Assembly: GCF_013694095.1 (NCBI RefSeq)
Contig: NZ_JACEFB010000008.1
Location: 124,001-188,000 of the forward strand
Direction: 5' to 3'
Length of the DNA stretch: 64,000 nt
From: Thermogemmata fonticola
GTDB lineage: Bacteria; Planctomycetota; Planctomycetia; Gemmatales; Gemmataceae
In this document: in pieces, positions 28,966 through 42,697 of the stretch
Layout of the letters: the number at the start of each line of letters is the position of its first letter
How positions within the stretch are numbered: position 1 is the stretch's first letter
Translations under genes and position numbers: made by a program
Notes under the pieces: generated by a model
Told to the model about the DNA's origin: nothing
Seen by the model: the letters and a program-made list of their open reading frames with translations, nothing else
The model's database searches: none

Positions 28966-29904
28966 ATGAAGATCATTCTGGCGAATCCCCGCGGCTTCTG
29001 CGCGGGCGTCAACATGGCCATAGCCACCTTGGAGGAGGCGTTGCGCCGCTTTGGCCCGCCGATTTACGTCTATCACGAGATTGTGCACAATCGCCCGATC
29101 GTGGAGCGGTTCCGGGCGCAGGGAGTGGTTTTTGTCAATGATGTGGCCGAGGTCCCGGAGGGAGCGGTGCTCCTGTTTAGCGCGCATGGCGTCGCCCCCG
29201 AAGTCCGGCGGCAAGCGGCAGCCCGGCGGCTCCTGGCCATTGATGCCACCTGCCCCCTGGTCACCAAGGTCCACCTTGAAGCCATCCGTTTTGCACGGGA
29301 AGGTTACACCATCATTCTGATCGGCCACGCCGGACATGACGAAGTCGTCGGAACGATGGGCGAAGTGCCGGACCATATCGTCCTGGTTGAGGATCTCGAG
29401 GATGTCCAGGCTTTGCCCTTTCCTCCAGAGGCCCGCCTGGCCTACCTGACGCAAACGACTCTGAGCGTGGACGAAGCCAAGGTGATCATCGACGCCCTCA
29501 AGCAGCGTTATCCGCAGATTGTGGGTCCGAACAAGGACGATATTTGCTATGCGACGCAGAATCGGCAGGAAGCGGTGCGGGAATTGGCCCATGAGGCAGA
29601 TGTGGTGCTGGTTCTGGGCAGCCAGAACAGCTCGAACAGCCAGCGCCTGGCGGAACTGGCCCGCGCCTTGGGGAAACCGGCGTATCTGATCGATCGCGTG
29701 ACGGAATTGCAACCGGACTGGTTCCGGCCTGAGGATACGGTCCTGATCACCGCAGGGGCCAGCGCGCCGGAAGAAAATGTCCAGGACTGCGTGGCCTACT
29801 TGCGCTCCCGCTTCGGTGCCAAGGTCGAAAATCGCACGGTCCGTGAAGAGCATGTCAGTTTTCCCCTGCCGCGGGAATTGCGCGTGCTCACCACCGCCTC
29901 CTGA
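28966..29904 (+). CDS. ispH: 4-hydroxy-3-methylbut-2-enyl diphosphate reductase
   Basis: 312 residues, complete. Last enzyme of the MEP isoprenoid pathway, making IPP and DMAPP with an iron-sulfur cluster. The three cluster cysteines are C12 (RGFCAGV), C96 (DATCPLV) and C194 (DDICYAT). The active-site block HAGHDEVVGT (E126) and SSNSQRL are present. The following genes on the same strand are of other pathways. Confidence 0.98.
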   Translation: MKIILANPRGFCAGVNMAIATLEEALRRFGPPIYVYHEIVHNRPIVERFRAQGVVFVNDVAEVPEGAVLLFSAHGVAPEVRRQAAARRLLAIDATCPLVTKVHLEAIRFAREGYTIILIGHAGHDEVVGTMGEVPDHIVLVEDLEDVQALPFPPEARLAYLTQTTLSVDEAKVIIDALKQRYPQIVGPNKDDICYATQNRQEAVRELAHEADVVLVLGSQNSSNSQRLAELARALGKPAYLIDRVTELQPDWFRPEDTVLITAGASAPEENVQDCVAYLRSRFGAKVENRTVREEHVSFPLPRELRVLTTAS

Positions 29905-29991
29905 AGGGAATCGGGAGAGGCCAGCGGGACCGAAGCAAGCAAGCCGCAGGCTCTCGGACATGGATGCTCTCGAACAGCCGGGGGACACGCC

Positions 29992-31116
29992 ATGACCCAG
30001 ACGTTGTGCTCCGAATTGGCCCTGCGTTATCTGCCGGAATTGCCCCGGCGGTCGGACTGGCGGATCGGTTGCATCGGGGCCGGATTCATCATGCGGGACT
30101 GCCACCTCGTGGCGTATCAGCAGGCGGGATGGCAACCCCTGGCGATCGCCTCCCGGCGTACGGAGTCTGCCGCGGCGGTTGCTCAGCGCTTTGGCATCCC
30201 AACCGTTCACGAGCAGATCAGCGACTTGCTCCACGATCCGCGCCTGGAGGTGCTGGACATTGCGGTACCGCCGGATGTGCAGCCAGAGATCATCCGGCAG
30301 GCCGTCGAGGCGGGACGGGGACGCTTGCGCGGCATTCTGGCCCAAAAACCGCTCGCCCTGAGCCTGGCCGACGCTCAGGACCTGGTCCAACGGTGCGCCG
30401 CTGCCGGCATCACACTGGCCGTCAATCAGAACATGCGTTTCGATCAGTCGGTGCGAGCGGCGAAAGACTTGATCGCCCGCGGCTGGCTAGGAGAGATCGT
30501 CCTCGCCACCATCGACATGCGCGCCGTGCCTCACTGGATGCCCTGGGCCCAGCACCTGCCGAGTCTGACGACCTTCGTGATGAGTATTCACCATCTCGAC
30601 ACGTTTCGCTACTGGTTGGGAACACCGGATCGTGTTCTGGCTTCGACCCGCCCCGATCCGCGAACTCGCTTCCCTCATCGTGATGGCATCAATCTGTACA
30701 TCCTGGAGTACGATGCTGGACCGCGAGCCGCCGCCTGGGATGATGTCTGGGCTGGTCCGGGCCGGGCGGAGGGGGCCGCCCCTGATCATGCGATCCGCTG
30801 GCGCATCGAAGGTACCGACGGAGTCGCTCAAGGGACGATTGGCTGGCCCAAATATCCCGCCCACGAACCCAGCACCCTGGAGTTCTGCACGCGACGGCAA
30901 GGGAATTACTGGTTTCGGCCACGCTGGGAACAAGCCTGGTTTCCGGAGGCTTTCATCGGCACAATGGCCCAACTGCTGGTCGCCCTGGAACAGGGAACGG
31001 AACCGGAAATCTCCGGGCGCGACAACCTCGAAACGATTGCCCTCTGCACAGCGGTTTACCGATCAAGCACGGAGCATCGCGCCGTGGCTCTGCGAGAGAT
31101 TCTCACCCCGAAATGA
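29992..31116 (+). CDS. Gfo/Idh/MocA-family oxidoreductase
   Basis: 374 residues. The N-terminal Rossmann fold shows WRIGCIGAGFIMRDCHLVAY for NAD(P), then EVLDIAVPPDVQPEII and GILAQKPLALSLADAQDLV, with the Q-K-P variant of the family's E-K-P lysine motif. The C-terminal half has the usual beta-sheet segment (ISIHHLDTFRYWLG-like: VMSIHHLDTFRYW). Substrate is likely a sugar or cyclitol, not determinable here. No signal peptide is seen, so it should be cytoplasmic. Confidence 0.9.
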   Translation: MTQTLCSELALRYLPELPRRSDWRIGCIGAGFIMRDCHLVAYQQAGWQPLAIASRRTESAAAVAQRFGIPTVHEQISDLLHDPRLEVLDIAVPPDVQPEIIRQAVEAGRGRLRGILAQKPLALSLADAQDLVQRCAAAGITLAVNQNMRFDQSVRAAKDLIARGWLGEIVLATIDMRAVPHWMPWAQHLPSLTTFVMSIHHLDTFRYWLGTPDRVLASTRPDPRTRFPHRDGINLYILEYDAGPRAAAWDDVWAGPGRAEGAAPDHAIRWRIEGTDGVAQGTIGWPKYPAHEPSTLEFCTRRQGNYWFRPRWEQAWFPEAFIGTMAQLLVALEQGTEPEISGRDNLETIALCTAVYRSSTEHRAVALREILTPK

Positions 31117-31164
31117 CCCCCATCCCTCGGGCCAGTGGGAAGGCGCAGTCCATCGAGAGCAGGT

Positions 31165-32019
31165 ATGAATCTGTCCCTGGAAATCGAACAAGCGTATCTG
31201 CTGGCGGACAGCCGGGGTGTCCGAGTGGCAGCAGCATCGCCGGGATTCGACACGGCCGAGGGAGAGCGACTCGCCGTGCTCTTTGGAGAGCGACCAGCGG
31301 GCGTGGCCTGCCCTCTGGCCCACTTTGCCTGCCCCTTCGGCAAGCACCACGTTTGCGTGGTCCGAGTCGCCGATGTGCCGGGAGCCGGAGAACGCCTGGG
31401 CTTCCATTTTCTGGTCCTGCACCGGCAGTTGTACCGCCACCTGGGGGACCCCTTTGCCATTGCGGATCGATTCCCCAGCGACTGGAGCCTGCGCGGCAGT
31501 TTGCCCACCCTGGCCTGGCCTGCCGAACCCCTAGCGGAACGAACCCTGGAACAATTGGATGCCATCCTGCGCGAAGGCGACGGCCCTTTGCTGCTCGGCG
31601 CCACGCAAGCCCTCGTCGATGGCAATCGTGTGGTCGTCGCGCGTTCCGCACCGGATGAGGCCCTGGTGCGCGGTTTGTGGTCGCTGTTGCCCCAACGCAG
31701 TCGGGTGGACCTCTGGCCGGCCACTTTTGCCTTCAGTGATGAGTTGCGTTTCCATTTTCGGGTGGCGCCGCCCCAACAGCTTGCTGCCGAAACAGCGGCT
31801 CGCGGGGAGCAGCCCTGCTATGATCTGCTCAACGAAGAAGCCGTCCGGAATTATCCTGCCGGCAGCTACGAGTTGAATCTCCAGATCGCCGTGGAAAGCG
31901 GGGATCGGACCGCCCTGCGGCAGTTGCTCCACCGCCGCACGCCCGACGAAACCCTCCGCTTGGCTTTCTATCTGCTGCTCTGCACCATCGCCGCCGTTCT
32001 GATCTCGCGCCTGTGGTAA
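31165..32019 (+). CDS. Tail-anchored protein of unknown function (possible GAP1-N-like domain)
   Basis: 284 residues from the ATG at 31165, 48 bases after the oxidoreductase. The soluble part begins LEIEQAYLLADSRGVRVAAA and contains GERLGFHFLVLHRQLYRHLGDPFAI and SLLPQRSRVDLWPATFAFSD. This pattern reminds me of GTPase-associated GAP1-N-type domains, but I am not certain. The only membrane segment is at the very end (FYLLLCTIAAVLISRLW), leaving practically nothing outside, so the protein would be cytoplasmic and held by its tail. Confidence 0.6.
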   Translation: MNLSLEIEQAYLLADSRGVRVAAASPGFDTAEGERLAVLFGERPAGVACPLAHFACPFGKHHVCVVRVADVPGAGERLGFHFLVLHRQLYRHLGDPFAIADRFPSDWSLRGSLPTLAWPAEPLAERTLEQLDAILREGDGPLLLGATQALVDGNRVVVARSAPDEALVRGLWSLLPQRSRVDLWPATFAFSDELRFHFRVAPPQQLAAETAARGEQPCYDLLNEEAVRNYPAGSYELNLQIAVESGDRTALRQLLHRRTPDETLRLAFYLLLCTIAAVLISRLW

Positions 32020-32150
32020 TGCCGCCGGCCAAGTTTCATCCAAGAGACCACGGGAGAGGGATAAGGTGGGAAGAACAAGCCGGAGCAATCCCGCTAGGCG
32101 ATTCAACTGGCTGGCCGACACCCGGTTACTCTGGTTGGCCCACGCACTTC

Positions 32151-32178
32151 TTGACGCAGTTGGAATACCGTGTATCAC
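32151..32178 (+). promoter_or_regulatory. Sigma70-like promoter of the trehalose synthase-maltokinase gene
   Basis: TTGACG at 32151-32156, 16-base spacer, TATCAC at 32173-32178. About 70 bases before the ATG at 32250. Confidence 0.55.
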
Positions 32179-32249
32179 GCTCCTGAGGAAGACTGCGGAA
32201 TGCGCAATGCCTGTGTTCGGAAGGGATTGATCCTATCTTCCAGGCGAGG

Positions 32250-35630
<3,381 letters not shown>

Positions 35631-35698
35631 ATCTCCGGGAGCCACTACTCTTTGTTGTCGGCCTGCTTCACGAGCAGCCATTCTTCGGGGCGTTACTG

Positions 35699-38377
35699 TC
35701 ACGGCGGAACGGCGGGGAGAGTGGAGTCTGGTTTTTCTGCACGAGGGCCCGCTCGTTCCAAAGGCGGACTGCCGTGAGGGTTCATGCCACAGCCCTCGGA
35801 GGAGGGCAGGACTGCCTCAGTCCGGGGCGGTACAGACTCTGCGGCACGCTGACGCGCCGTCAAGACCGCACGGGATAGGTCGGAGGGAGTGAACGGTTTG
35901 GGCAAGAAGACGGCATCGGTGAAAGTATCGAGCTGAACTTCCTCAGGAACATAGCCAGACATAAACACGATGGCCAAGCGGGGATAGCGGCAGAGCAAGC
36001 GTTCGGCCAATTCCTGGCCATCCATACCGGGCATGACCAAGTCGGTGACCAAAACGTCGAACCCCTTCTCGGTCTGCATTTCGATCTGGTGCAAGGCCGC
36101 CTCGCCATCGGGAGCTTCCAGCACTTCGTATCCCTGATTCTCCAGAGTCAGACGGGCAAGTTTGCGGAGCGAATCCTCATCTTCGACCAGGAGCAGCCGC
36201 CCACTTTGGCGGGGATGTTGGCGGACCAGGGCCGGCGGCAGCGGAGTACGGCTCTCCTGGACCGTCTGTCCTTTCGCCCAGGGTAAGGTCAGGGTAAACG
36301 TCGTTCCGCATCCTGGCGCGGTATCGACGTGAATCTGGCCGCCTAACCGCTGAACAATGCCAAAGGCGGTGGTCAGACCCAATCCTGTCCCTTTGTCCGG
36401 TCCTTTCGTCGTAAAGAATGGCTCAAAGATGCGTTCCTTGACGGCGTCGTCCATGCCGACTCCGGTGTCGCTGACGCGCAATTGGACCCAGCGCTGCGGC
36501 CCCTCGATGTCCGCGGATGGCAGCAAGCGCGTGCTCAGGGTCAGTACCCCTCCATCCGGCATGGCATCGCGGGCATTGACCGCCAGATTCATGATGACCT
36601 GTTCCAAGTGGCTATAGTCGGCCAAGACTGTCGCGGGTTCCGCCGACAAATCGACTACCAGCCGGATGCGCTCTCCCAAGAGGCGATCGAGCATGCTGGC
36701 CAGACCGCGAATGACACTGTTGACATCCACAATTTCCACTTGGCCGCTGGACTGGCGGCTGAACATGAGGAGCTGACGGACCAGGGCCGCGGCCCGATCG
36801 GCGGCCAGGCGCAAATCGTCCAGGTACTCCAGAGCCGCGTCCGCACTGTCGCCGAATTGCGAACGGAGCAGATCGGCGTTCCCGCGGATGATGGTCAGCA
36901 GATTGTTGAAGTCATGGGCGATCCCGCCGGCGAGCCGGCCGATTGCCTCCATCTTCTGGGCCTGGAGCAGTTGCTGTTCCAGACGCTTGCGTTCGGTGAT
37001 GTCCTGATAGACGCCGATGACGCCGACGATCTGGCCGTGAGCGTCGCGCCAGGGCACTTTGCTGGTCAGCAGAGTGCGCAGGGTGCCATCGCGGCGCGTG
37101 AGGTTTTCCTCGACATGCATGAGCGGCTGGCCGGTACTCAGCACTTGCTGATCGCAGGAACGAAAGAAGTCCGCCTCGGAACGCGAAGCGGCGATCTGGT
37201 AGTCATCCTTGCCGATCAACTCGGCGGGGTCGCGGAAGCCGTGATCGTGGGCGACCTGTTCATTACAGCCCCGGTAGCGGAGCTGGCGGTCCTTCCAGAA
37301 TACGCCGCAGGGAATGGCGGACAGGATGTTGCGGAGCAACTCCTCGCGTTCCCGCAGGGCCTGTTCGGCCTGACGGCGGCGGGTCACATCGCGGATGAGA
37401 GCCATGCGCAGGCGCCGGCCGTTGGACTCAATCCAGGCATAGCGCACTTCCGCCGGGAAGACGGTTCCGTCCTGGCGCCGGTAAAAGCACTCGCTGGTCA
37501 AGCTGTTGTCATCGGCGGCTTCTGAGCGTAAGCAGCCGATCTCCAGGTGGGAAAAATGGCGGCCGCGGAATTGTTCCCGGCTGTAGCCGAAGTTCTGGCA
37601 GGCGCGCGGGTTGGCATCCACAACCTGGCCTTGGCTATCGAGCAGGACGATCGCATCGGCAGCATGTTCAAACAGGCTGCGGAAGCGGGCCTCGCTTTCC
37701 CGCAATTCCTGCTCCATCTGCCGACGCTGCGTGGTGTCGCGAATGATAGCGACGGTGTGGGTGAACTCCCCCTGCTCATTGGCCACTGGCACAATTTGCC
37801 ATTCCGTCCAGATGCGGCTGCCATCCTTACGGCGGCTGGGAACTTACAGGCGGGTCATTTCCGTTCCCCGCAGGGCGTGGCGCACCGCCTCCAGAGCCGT
37901 CGGTTCCTCTTCGTCAGCCAAAACGCTGGGACTCATCCCCACCGCTTCACTTTCCGCATAGCCCATCAAGCGATCAAAGGCAGGGTTGGAGTAGACGATG
38001 CGCAGGGGTGCTCCCGGCGTGCGCCCGCCTTCTGCGACCATGACACCATCGCATGAAGCGGCTAGAGAGTGGGCTAACAACCGCAGGCGGCGCAGATCGT
38101 CGGTTTGCACTTGGCGGACGCGCCGGCGCCACTCCCGCCACCCCAGCCGGACCAGGGCACCGCACAACCCCAACGCGATCAGGAAGAGCACCGCGTGCAC
38201 CAGCCATCTTCCATCGCCGCGAAGATGGCGCGCAGCCAGCCACCACAACCCTACCACACCGATCGCACCACCCGCGACTCGCAGGAAGTCGCCTTCGCTT
38301 CCCCCGCGCCGCAAACCTTGCCGCAAGAGGAGGAAAGCGGACACTCCGCAGACCGCCACTATCCAGACAGAATCCAT
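35699..38377 (-). pseudogene. PAS-containing hybrid histidine kinase split by an in-frame TAA
   Basis: A single frame of 893 codons runs from the ATG at 38377 (GGGAGGGGGG upstream) to 35699, with one stop at 37844-37846 (codon 178). The stop falls inside the first PAS/PAC domain: before it IVYSNPAFDRLMGYAES and RGTEMTRL, after it VPSRRKDGSRIWTEW and IIRDTTQRRQMEQ. Three membrane segments start the protein. After the stop follow two more PAS domains (FRSLFEHAADAIVLLDS; ILSAIPCGVFWKDR), the phospho-acceptor histidine in GGIAHDFNN (codon 488), an ATPase domain (NLAVNARDAMPDGG) and a receiver (VTDLVMPGMDG). The rest is undamaged, so the stop is recent, suppressed, or an assembly error. A shorter soluble kinase could start at a GTG near 37792. 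Confidence 0.88.
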
Positions 38378-38784
38378 CCCCCCTCCCTGAACAACGTTAG
38401 CCCATCGCACCAGCAGATCCACTGTCCCGATGACATGCCACGGCATCGCCAATCGTGGAACAGGGCGGCATGGCAGGATTGCTTGACTTTTTGCCGTTAG
38501 CCTGACGTCACGGCCATCCCCAGGGACGGCGTATCCGTGACACTGCACAAGCATAGCACATCCCCAGCGAGCTGGTCTTCGCTCCGCCATATTTTCATGC
38601 GGGACCAGAAGATTAAAGGGAAAACCTTGCGGAACCCATTCCACTTAGGGAAAGGGGACGCCTTGGGGAGGAAAACCGGTCTGGAAAAGCCGGTCTGGGA
38701 AAACCGGCCCCTGAAGGCGATCCCGGCCCAACGCACGGGTTTTGGGCAGGCGCTGCTTTCCGGCACGAGCCAGCCGAGGGGAGA
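38378..38784. other. Intergenic region between the radical SAM gene and the kinase
   Basis: No supported gene. It contains three near-identical tandem units of about 14 bases at 38671-38711 (GAAAACCGGTCTG, GAAAAGCCGGTCTG, GGAAAACCGGCCCCTG). Confidence 0.5.
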
Positions 38785-40635
38785 TCAGCCGCCGCAGGAA
38801 GGGGAGGAATTGGGAGCGACAGCCTGGGCGAGCACTTGCAATTGCAGCACGCTCCGCTCCTGTTCCTTTTGCAGGTAAGCCCGCCCTTTTTTGACCTGGA
38901 TATGGTCCCAGGGAAGCCGTTCGGTCAGAGGCCGGGGCCGCGAACGGTAGAATTCGACATCGATCCCCAAGTCGGCGAAGGTCTGGTGCCAGAGATGGGG
39001 GCGGAAGCATTCGCGCCAGCCATCGAAGCGGGCGCCCCGCTGCCAAGCCTTGTACAGGGCAGGAGCAATCCGGCGATCCCCCCGTGTGAGAATCCCTTCC
39101 AGCAGGCTGGTTTCGATGTCATGCTGCTTGATAGTGACAAAGCGATTGCGCTTGCGACGGCGGAGATACTCCCCGACCCAGAGAAAATACTCACGGGATT
39201 GCATCCCGTTCCATTGGTACGGCGTATGCGGTTTGGGAACGAAGTTCGACACGCTGGCCGTCACTTCCTTGTACCGGCCCGTTACTTCCTTGCCGATGGC
39301 ACTGATGGTTTCCGCCAGTTCGACAATGCCGTGCAGGTCCACCGTCCTTTCCCCCGGCAAACCGCAGAGGAAGTAGAGCTTGACGTGTTGGATGCCTTCG
39401 CGGAAGGCCGCCCGACAGCCTTCGATCAGGTCTTCGTTCTTGATCTTCTTGCGGATTTGTTCCCGCATGTCATCGCGGGCCACTTCGGGAGCCAGAGTCA
39501 GGCCGGCCTGCCGCCACCCTTTCATCAGCCGAGGCACATGCCGCAGTTGGTGGTTGACCCGCAAACTGGGGAGCGACACATTGACGCCCAAGGGGGCGAA
39601 AACCTCGTGCATGCGCTGGACCAGTTCCTCGAAGTAGGGATAATCGCTGCTGGAAAGCGACAGGAGGCTGATCTCGTTGAGGCCGGTGTTGCGATAGCTT
39701 TCCAAGGCGGCCTGGACGATCGTTTCGACACTGCGCACCCGCAAGGGCCGCTTGATGACCGTCGATTGACAGAAGCGGCACTGGTGAGGGCATCCTCGCA
39801 TGATCTCGATGGCAATGCGGTCGTGGGGCGTCTGGACGAAAGGTACCACCGGGCGAGTGGGCAAGGGAATGTCGTCCAGATCGCGGCTATTGACGAAGCT
39901 GACGATCTCCAGCGGCACATCGGAGCGGAGGCGGTGGAAGGCGGCGATCGTGCCGTCCGCATGGTAGTCAAATTCGTAGAAGGCGGGAACATAGACCCAA
40001 TTAGCTTGGACAGCCAGGCTGGCCAACATCTCTAAGCGCCGGGCATGGGAAAGATCGCCGTCCCGCAGGGCCTGTTCCTTGAGCGTCATCCACTGGTCCA
40101 TCACCCAGGGCAACGACTCCTCGCCATCGCCGATGACGAACAGGTCGATGAAGGGAGCGAGGACTTCCGGGTTCTGCGCGCCGGGTCCGCCGGCAATGAT
40201 CAGCGGATCGCAAACACTCCGCTGCTCGCTGAAATGGGGGATGCCTCCCAGGTCCAACATCGTCAGGATGTTCGTGTAGCAAACCTCGTATTGGAGGCTG
40301 AAGCCGATGAGGTCGAATTCCCGCAGCGGCGTGAACGTCTCCAGCGAATAGAGAGGCAGCCGGTGGCGCCGCAACTCCGCCTCGAAGTCCACCCAGGGAG
40401 TGAAGACCCGCTCGCAGGCCCATTGCGGATCGTTGTTCATGATGGAATAAAGGACCTGCAAGCCATGATGGCTCATGCCGATGCTGTAGGCATCCGGGAA
40501 GGCCAAGCAGAGTTTGCCGCGGACCTGGCGGTGATCCTTGACCACGATGTTGCGCTCGCCGCCGATGTACTGGGCGGGGGTCTGCACACGGGTCAGGATC
40601 GCCGCTAGCGCATCACGCAAGGCAGTGTTGATCAT
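38785..40635 (-). CDS. B12-binding-like radical SAM protein (TIGR03960 type)
   Basis: 616 residues from the ATG at 40635. The N-terminal part resembles a degenerate cobalamin-binding fold (KLCLAFPDAYSIGMSHHGL, DPLIIAGGPGAQNPEVLAPF, IDLFVIGDGEES). The 4Fe-4S site is C-x3-C-x2-C at C282, C286, C289 in RGCPHQCRFCQST. Then a TIM-barrel segment (ISLLSLSSSDYPYF, LTLAPEVARDDMREQI, KLYFLCGLPGERTVDLHGI). This is the layout of the TIGR03960 family, whose reaction is unknown; in other bacteria it is often paired with a TIGR03936 protein, which is not adjacent here. Confidence 0.9.
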   Translation of the reverse strand: MINTALRDALAAILTRVQTPAQYIGGERNIVVKDHRQVRGKLCLAFPDAYSIGMSHHGLQVLYSIMNNDPQWACERVFTPWVDFEAELRRHRLPLYSLETFTPLREFDLIGFSLQYEVCYTNILTMLDLGGIPHFSEQRSVCDPLIIAGGPGAQNPEVLAPFIDLFVIGDGEESLPWVMDQWMTLKEQALRDGDLSHARRLEMLASLAVQANWVYVPAFYEFDYHADGTIAAFHRLRSDVPLEIVSFVNSRDLDDIPLPTRPVVPFVQTPHDRIAIEIMRGCPHQCRFCQSTVIKRPLRVRSVETIVQAALESYRNTGLNEISLLSLSSSDYPYFEELVQRMHEVFAPLGVNVSLPSLRVNHQLRHVPRLMKGWRQAGLTLAPEVARDDMREQIRKKIKNEDLIEGCRAAFREGIQHVKLYFLCGLPGERTVDLHGIVELAETISAIGKEVTGRYKEVTASVSNFVPKPHTPYQWNGMQSREYFLWVGEYLRRRKRNRFVTIKQHDIETSLLEGILTRGDRRIAPALYKAWQRGARFDGWRECFRPHLWHQTFADLGIDVEFYRSRPRPLTERLPWDHIQVKKGRAYLQKEQERSVLQLQVLAQAVAPNSSPSCGG

Positions 40636-41051
40636 ATCCTTGGGCCACTCCTTTCTCCGACTCTTCCTCCCAGGCACGCCCCAGCTCACTGTAGGATACC
40701 GGGACGAGGACAGCCTATGCCGTCACGAGCATGCCTCCCGCATCTCCCCAGAAGATTATAACAATTCCCACCATGCAGGGATTGCAGCGGCAGGGACGCC
40801 TCCCACCTCTCTTTCATTCCAAACTCACAAGCGGAGGCAGCCCGACTCTATCCCGAACTCACGGACGGGTCACGAGCAGGACTGGGCACGGGGGTATCGA
40901 ATGGCAGCATCCGCGAATAGGACGAAGAGATGGCATCCGAGGCGGCGGCTTCCTTGAATATGGCGGCGGCCTCTCCGACCGGCTAGGGGCGAAAATCCCG
41001 CCCCCTCTCGCCAGCGGCGGGTATACGGGTCATCAGAGGCCACGGGGTGTT
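40636..41051. other. Intergenic region upstream of the radical SAM gene
   Basis: About 416 bases without a supported gene; lies downstream of DUF1501 and upstream of the radical SAM gene, both on the minus strand. No clear promoter or terminator found. Confidence 0.45.
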
Positions 41052-42533
41052 CTAAGCCAGAATCTCCCGCACGACGTGGCCGTGGACATCGGTGAGACGG
41101 TAATCGCGCCCCTGGAAGCGGAACGTCAGGCGGGTATGGTCCAGACCCAGGCAGTGCAGCAGGGTAGCTTGCAGATCGTGGACGTGGACCTTATCGCGGG
41201 CGACACGGAATCCCAAATCATCACTGGCCCCGTGGACATAGCCGGCTTTGATCCCCCCGCCGCAGAGGAGCAGGGAGAAGCAATCGGGGTAGTGGTCCCG
41301 CCCCAGCAAGGCGCTTTGGGACGTGCGGCCTTCGCGGAACGGCGTCCGCCCGAATTCGCCACCCCAGATGACGAGGGTCTCGTCGAGCATGCCGCGGGCT
41401 TTGAGGTCGCGGATGAGGGCGGCCACCGCTTTGGCGGTGACGGTCCCCTTGCGGATCAAGCCGTCGCGGATTTCTTCGTTGGGATTGGTACCGTGGAAGT
41501 CCCAACCCCAATCGAAAAGCTGGATGAAGCGCACGCCCCGCTCTGCCAGGCGTCGCGCCAGCAGGCAGTTGTTGGCGAAGCTGCCCGATCCCGGCACCGC
41601 ACCGTAGGCTTCCAGGACTTTGGCCGGCTCGCGCGAAATATCCATCGCTTCGGTCGCCGCCATTTGCATGCGAAAGGCCAGCTCATACTGGGCAATGCGG
41701 GTGGCCGTTTCCGGATGCCCCAGCTCTTCGTGCTGCAAGGCGTTGAGGTCCCGCAGGGCATCCAGGCCCAAGCGGCGCGTCTGCCGGTCCATGCCGGGCG
41801 GGTCGGAGAGATACAGCACCGGCTCCCCCTTGCTCCGGCATTGCACCCCCTGGAAGACACTGGGAAGAAAGCCGCTGCCCCAGCAGCCCTGCCCGCCGCT
41901 CGGTTGCGTCCCGCTGGAAATGAGGACCACGAACCCCGGCAGATTCTGGGACTCGCTCCCCAACCCATAGCAGACCCACGACCCGAAGCTGGGGCGACCC
42001 TGACGCGCGAAACCGGTGAAAAGCAATAGCTCCGCCGGAGCGTGATTGAACTCGTCCGTCGTCATCGAATTGATGACGGTCACTTCATCGGCGATCGCGT
42101 GCATCGGCCGAATGGCATCGGACATCCAGATGCCGGCCCGGCCCGCCCGCCGGAAGGTTTGCCGTGTCCCCAGCAGCTTGGGAATCCCGGAAGTGAAAGC
42201 GAAGCGCTTGCCGCGGATAAACTCCTCCGGGCAGTCCTTGCCGTCGTATTTGACCAACTCCGGCTTGTAGTCGAGCAGGTCCAGATGCGGCGGCGCACCG
42301 GACATGTGCAAGTAGATGACCCGTTTCGCTTTCGCCGGGAAATGCGGCGGCTTGGGGGAGAGAGGTTGCACTGCTGGCAGTGACGCTCCGCTCCCCACCG
42401 AGCGAGCGGTTTCCGCCGCGGCTCCCCAACTCCCGCTGATCTCCGCCAGGGCCAAAGCTCCCAATCCGAGCGAACCCTGGCCGAGAAAGTGGCGCCGCGT
42501 CACCCATTGCAAGCGTTCCCATCGCGGATGCAT
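41052..42533 (-). CDS. DUF1501 protein with Tat signal
   Basis: 493 residues from the ATG at 42533 (AAGGAG eight bases upstream). A twin-arginine signal is seen at R13-R14 (VTRRHFLGQGSLGLGALALAE), so it should be exported folded. The body is a sulfatase/alkaline-phosphatase-like fold as in DUF1501: VIYLHMSGAPPHLDLLDYKP, ELLLFTGFARQGRPSFGSW, VIWGGEFGRTPF and GRDHYPDCFSLLL. In planctomycetes DUF1501 nearly always accompanies a PSD1/DUF1549 partner, as here (164 bases upstream). The shared role is unknown; polysaccharide breakdown is often supposed. Confidence 0.95.
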   Translation of the reverse strand: MHPRWERLQWVTRRHFLGQGSLGLGALALAEISGSWGAAAETARSVGSGASLPAVQPLSPKPPHFPAKAKRVIYLHMSGAPPHLDLLDYKPELVKYDGKDCPEEFIRGKRFAFTSGIPKLLGTRQTFRRAGRAGIWMSDAIRPMHAIADEVTVINSMTTDEFNHAPAELLLFTGFARQGRPSFGSWVCYGLGSESQNLPGFVVLISSGTQPSGGQGCWGSGFLPSVFQGVQCRSKGEPVLYLSDPPGMDRQTRRLGLDALRDLNALQHEELGHPETATRIAQYELAFRMQMAATEAMDISREPAKVLEAYGAVPGSGSFANNCLLARRLAERGVRFIQLFDWGWDFHGTNPNEEIRDGLIRKGTVTAKAVAALIRDLKARGMLDETLVIWGGEFGRTPFREGRTSQSALLGRDHYPDCFSLLLCGGGIKAGYVHGASDDLGFRVARDKVHVHDLQATLLHCLGLDHTRLTFRFQGRDYRLTDVHGHVVREILA

Positions 42534-42697
42534 CGTCGCTTCTCCTTCAGGGGATATTGATCTTGCTGCTGGGATTCAGGCTCCTCCCAACTCGCCGGGC
42601 ACATCTGAGCACATGCTCTGACACATCTCTGAGTCCATTCTCTTCAGGGGAACGATCCGCACTGTCTCTCGATGCTGTGCCGGCAACGCGTCCCAAG

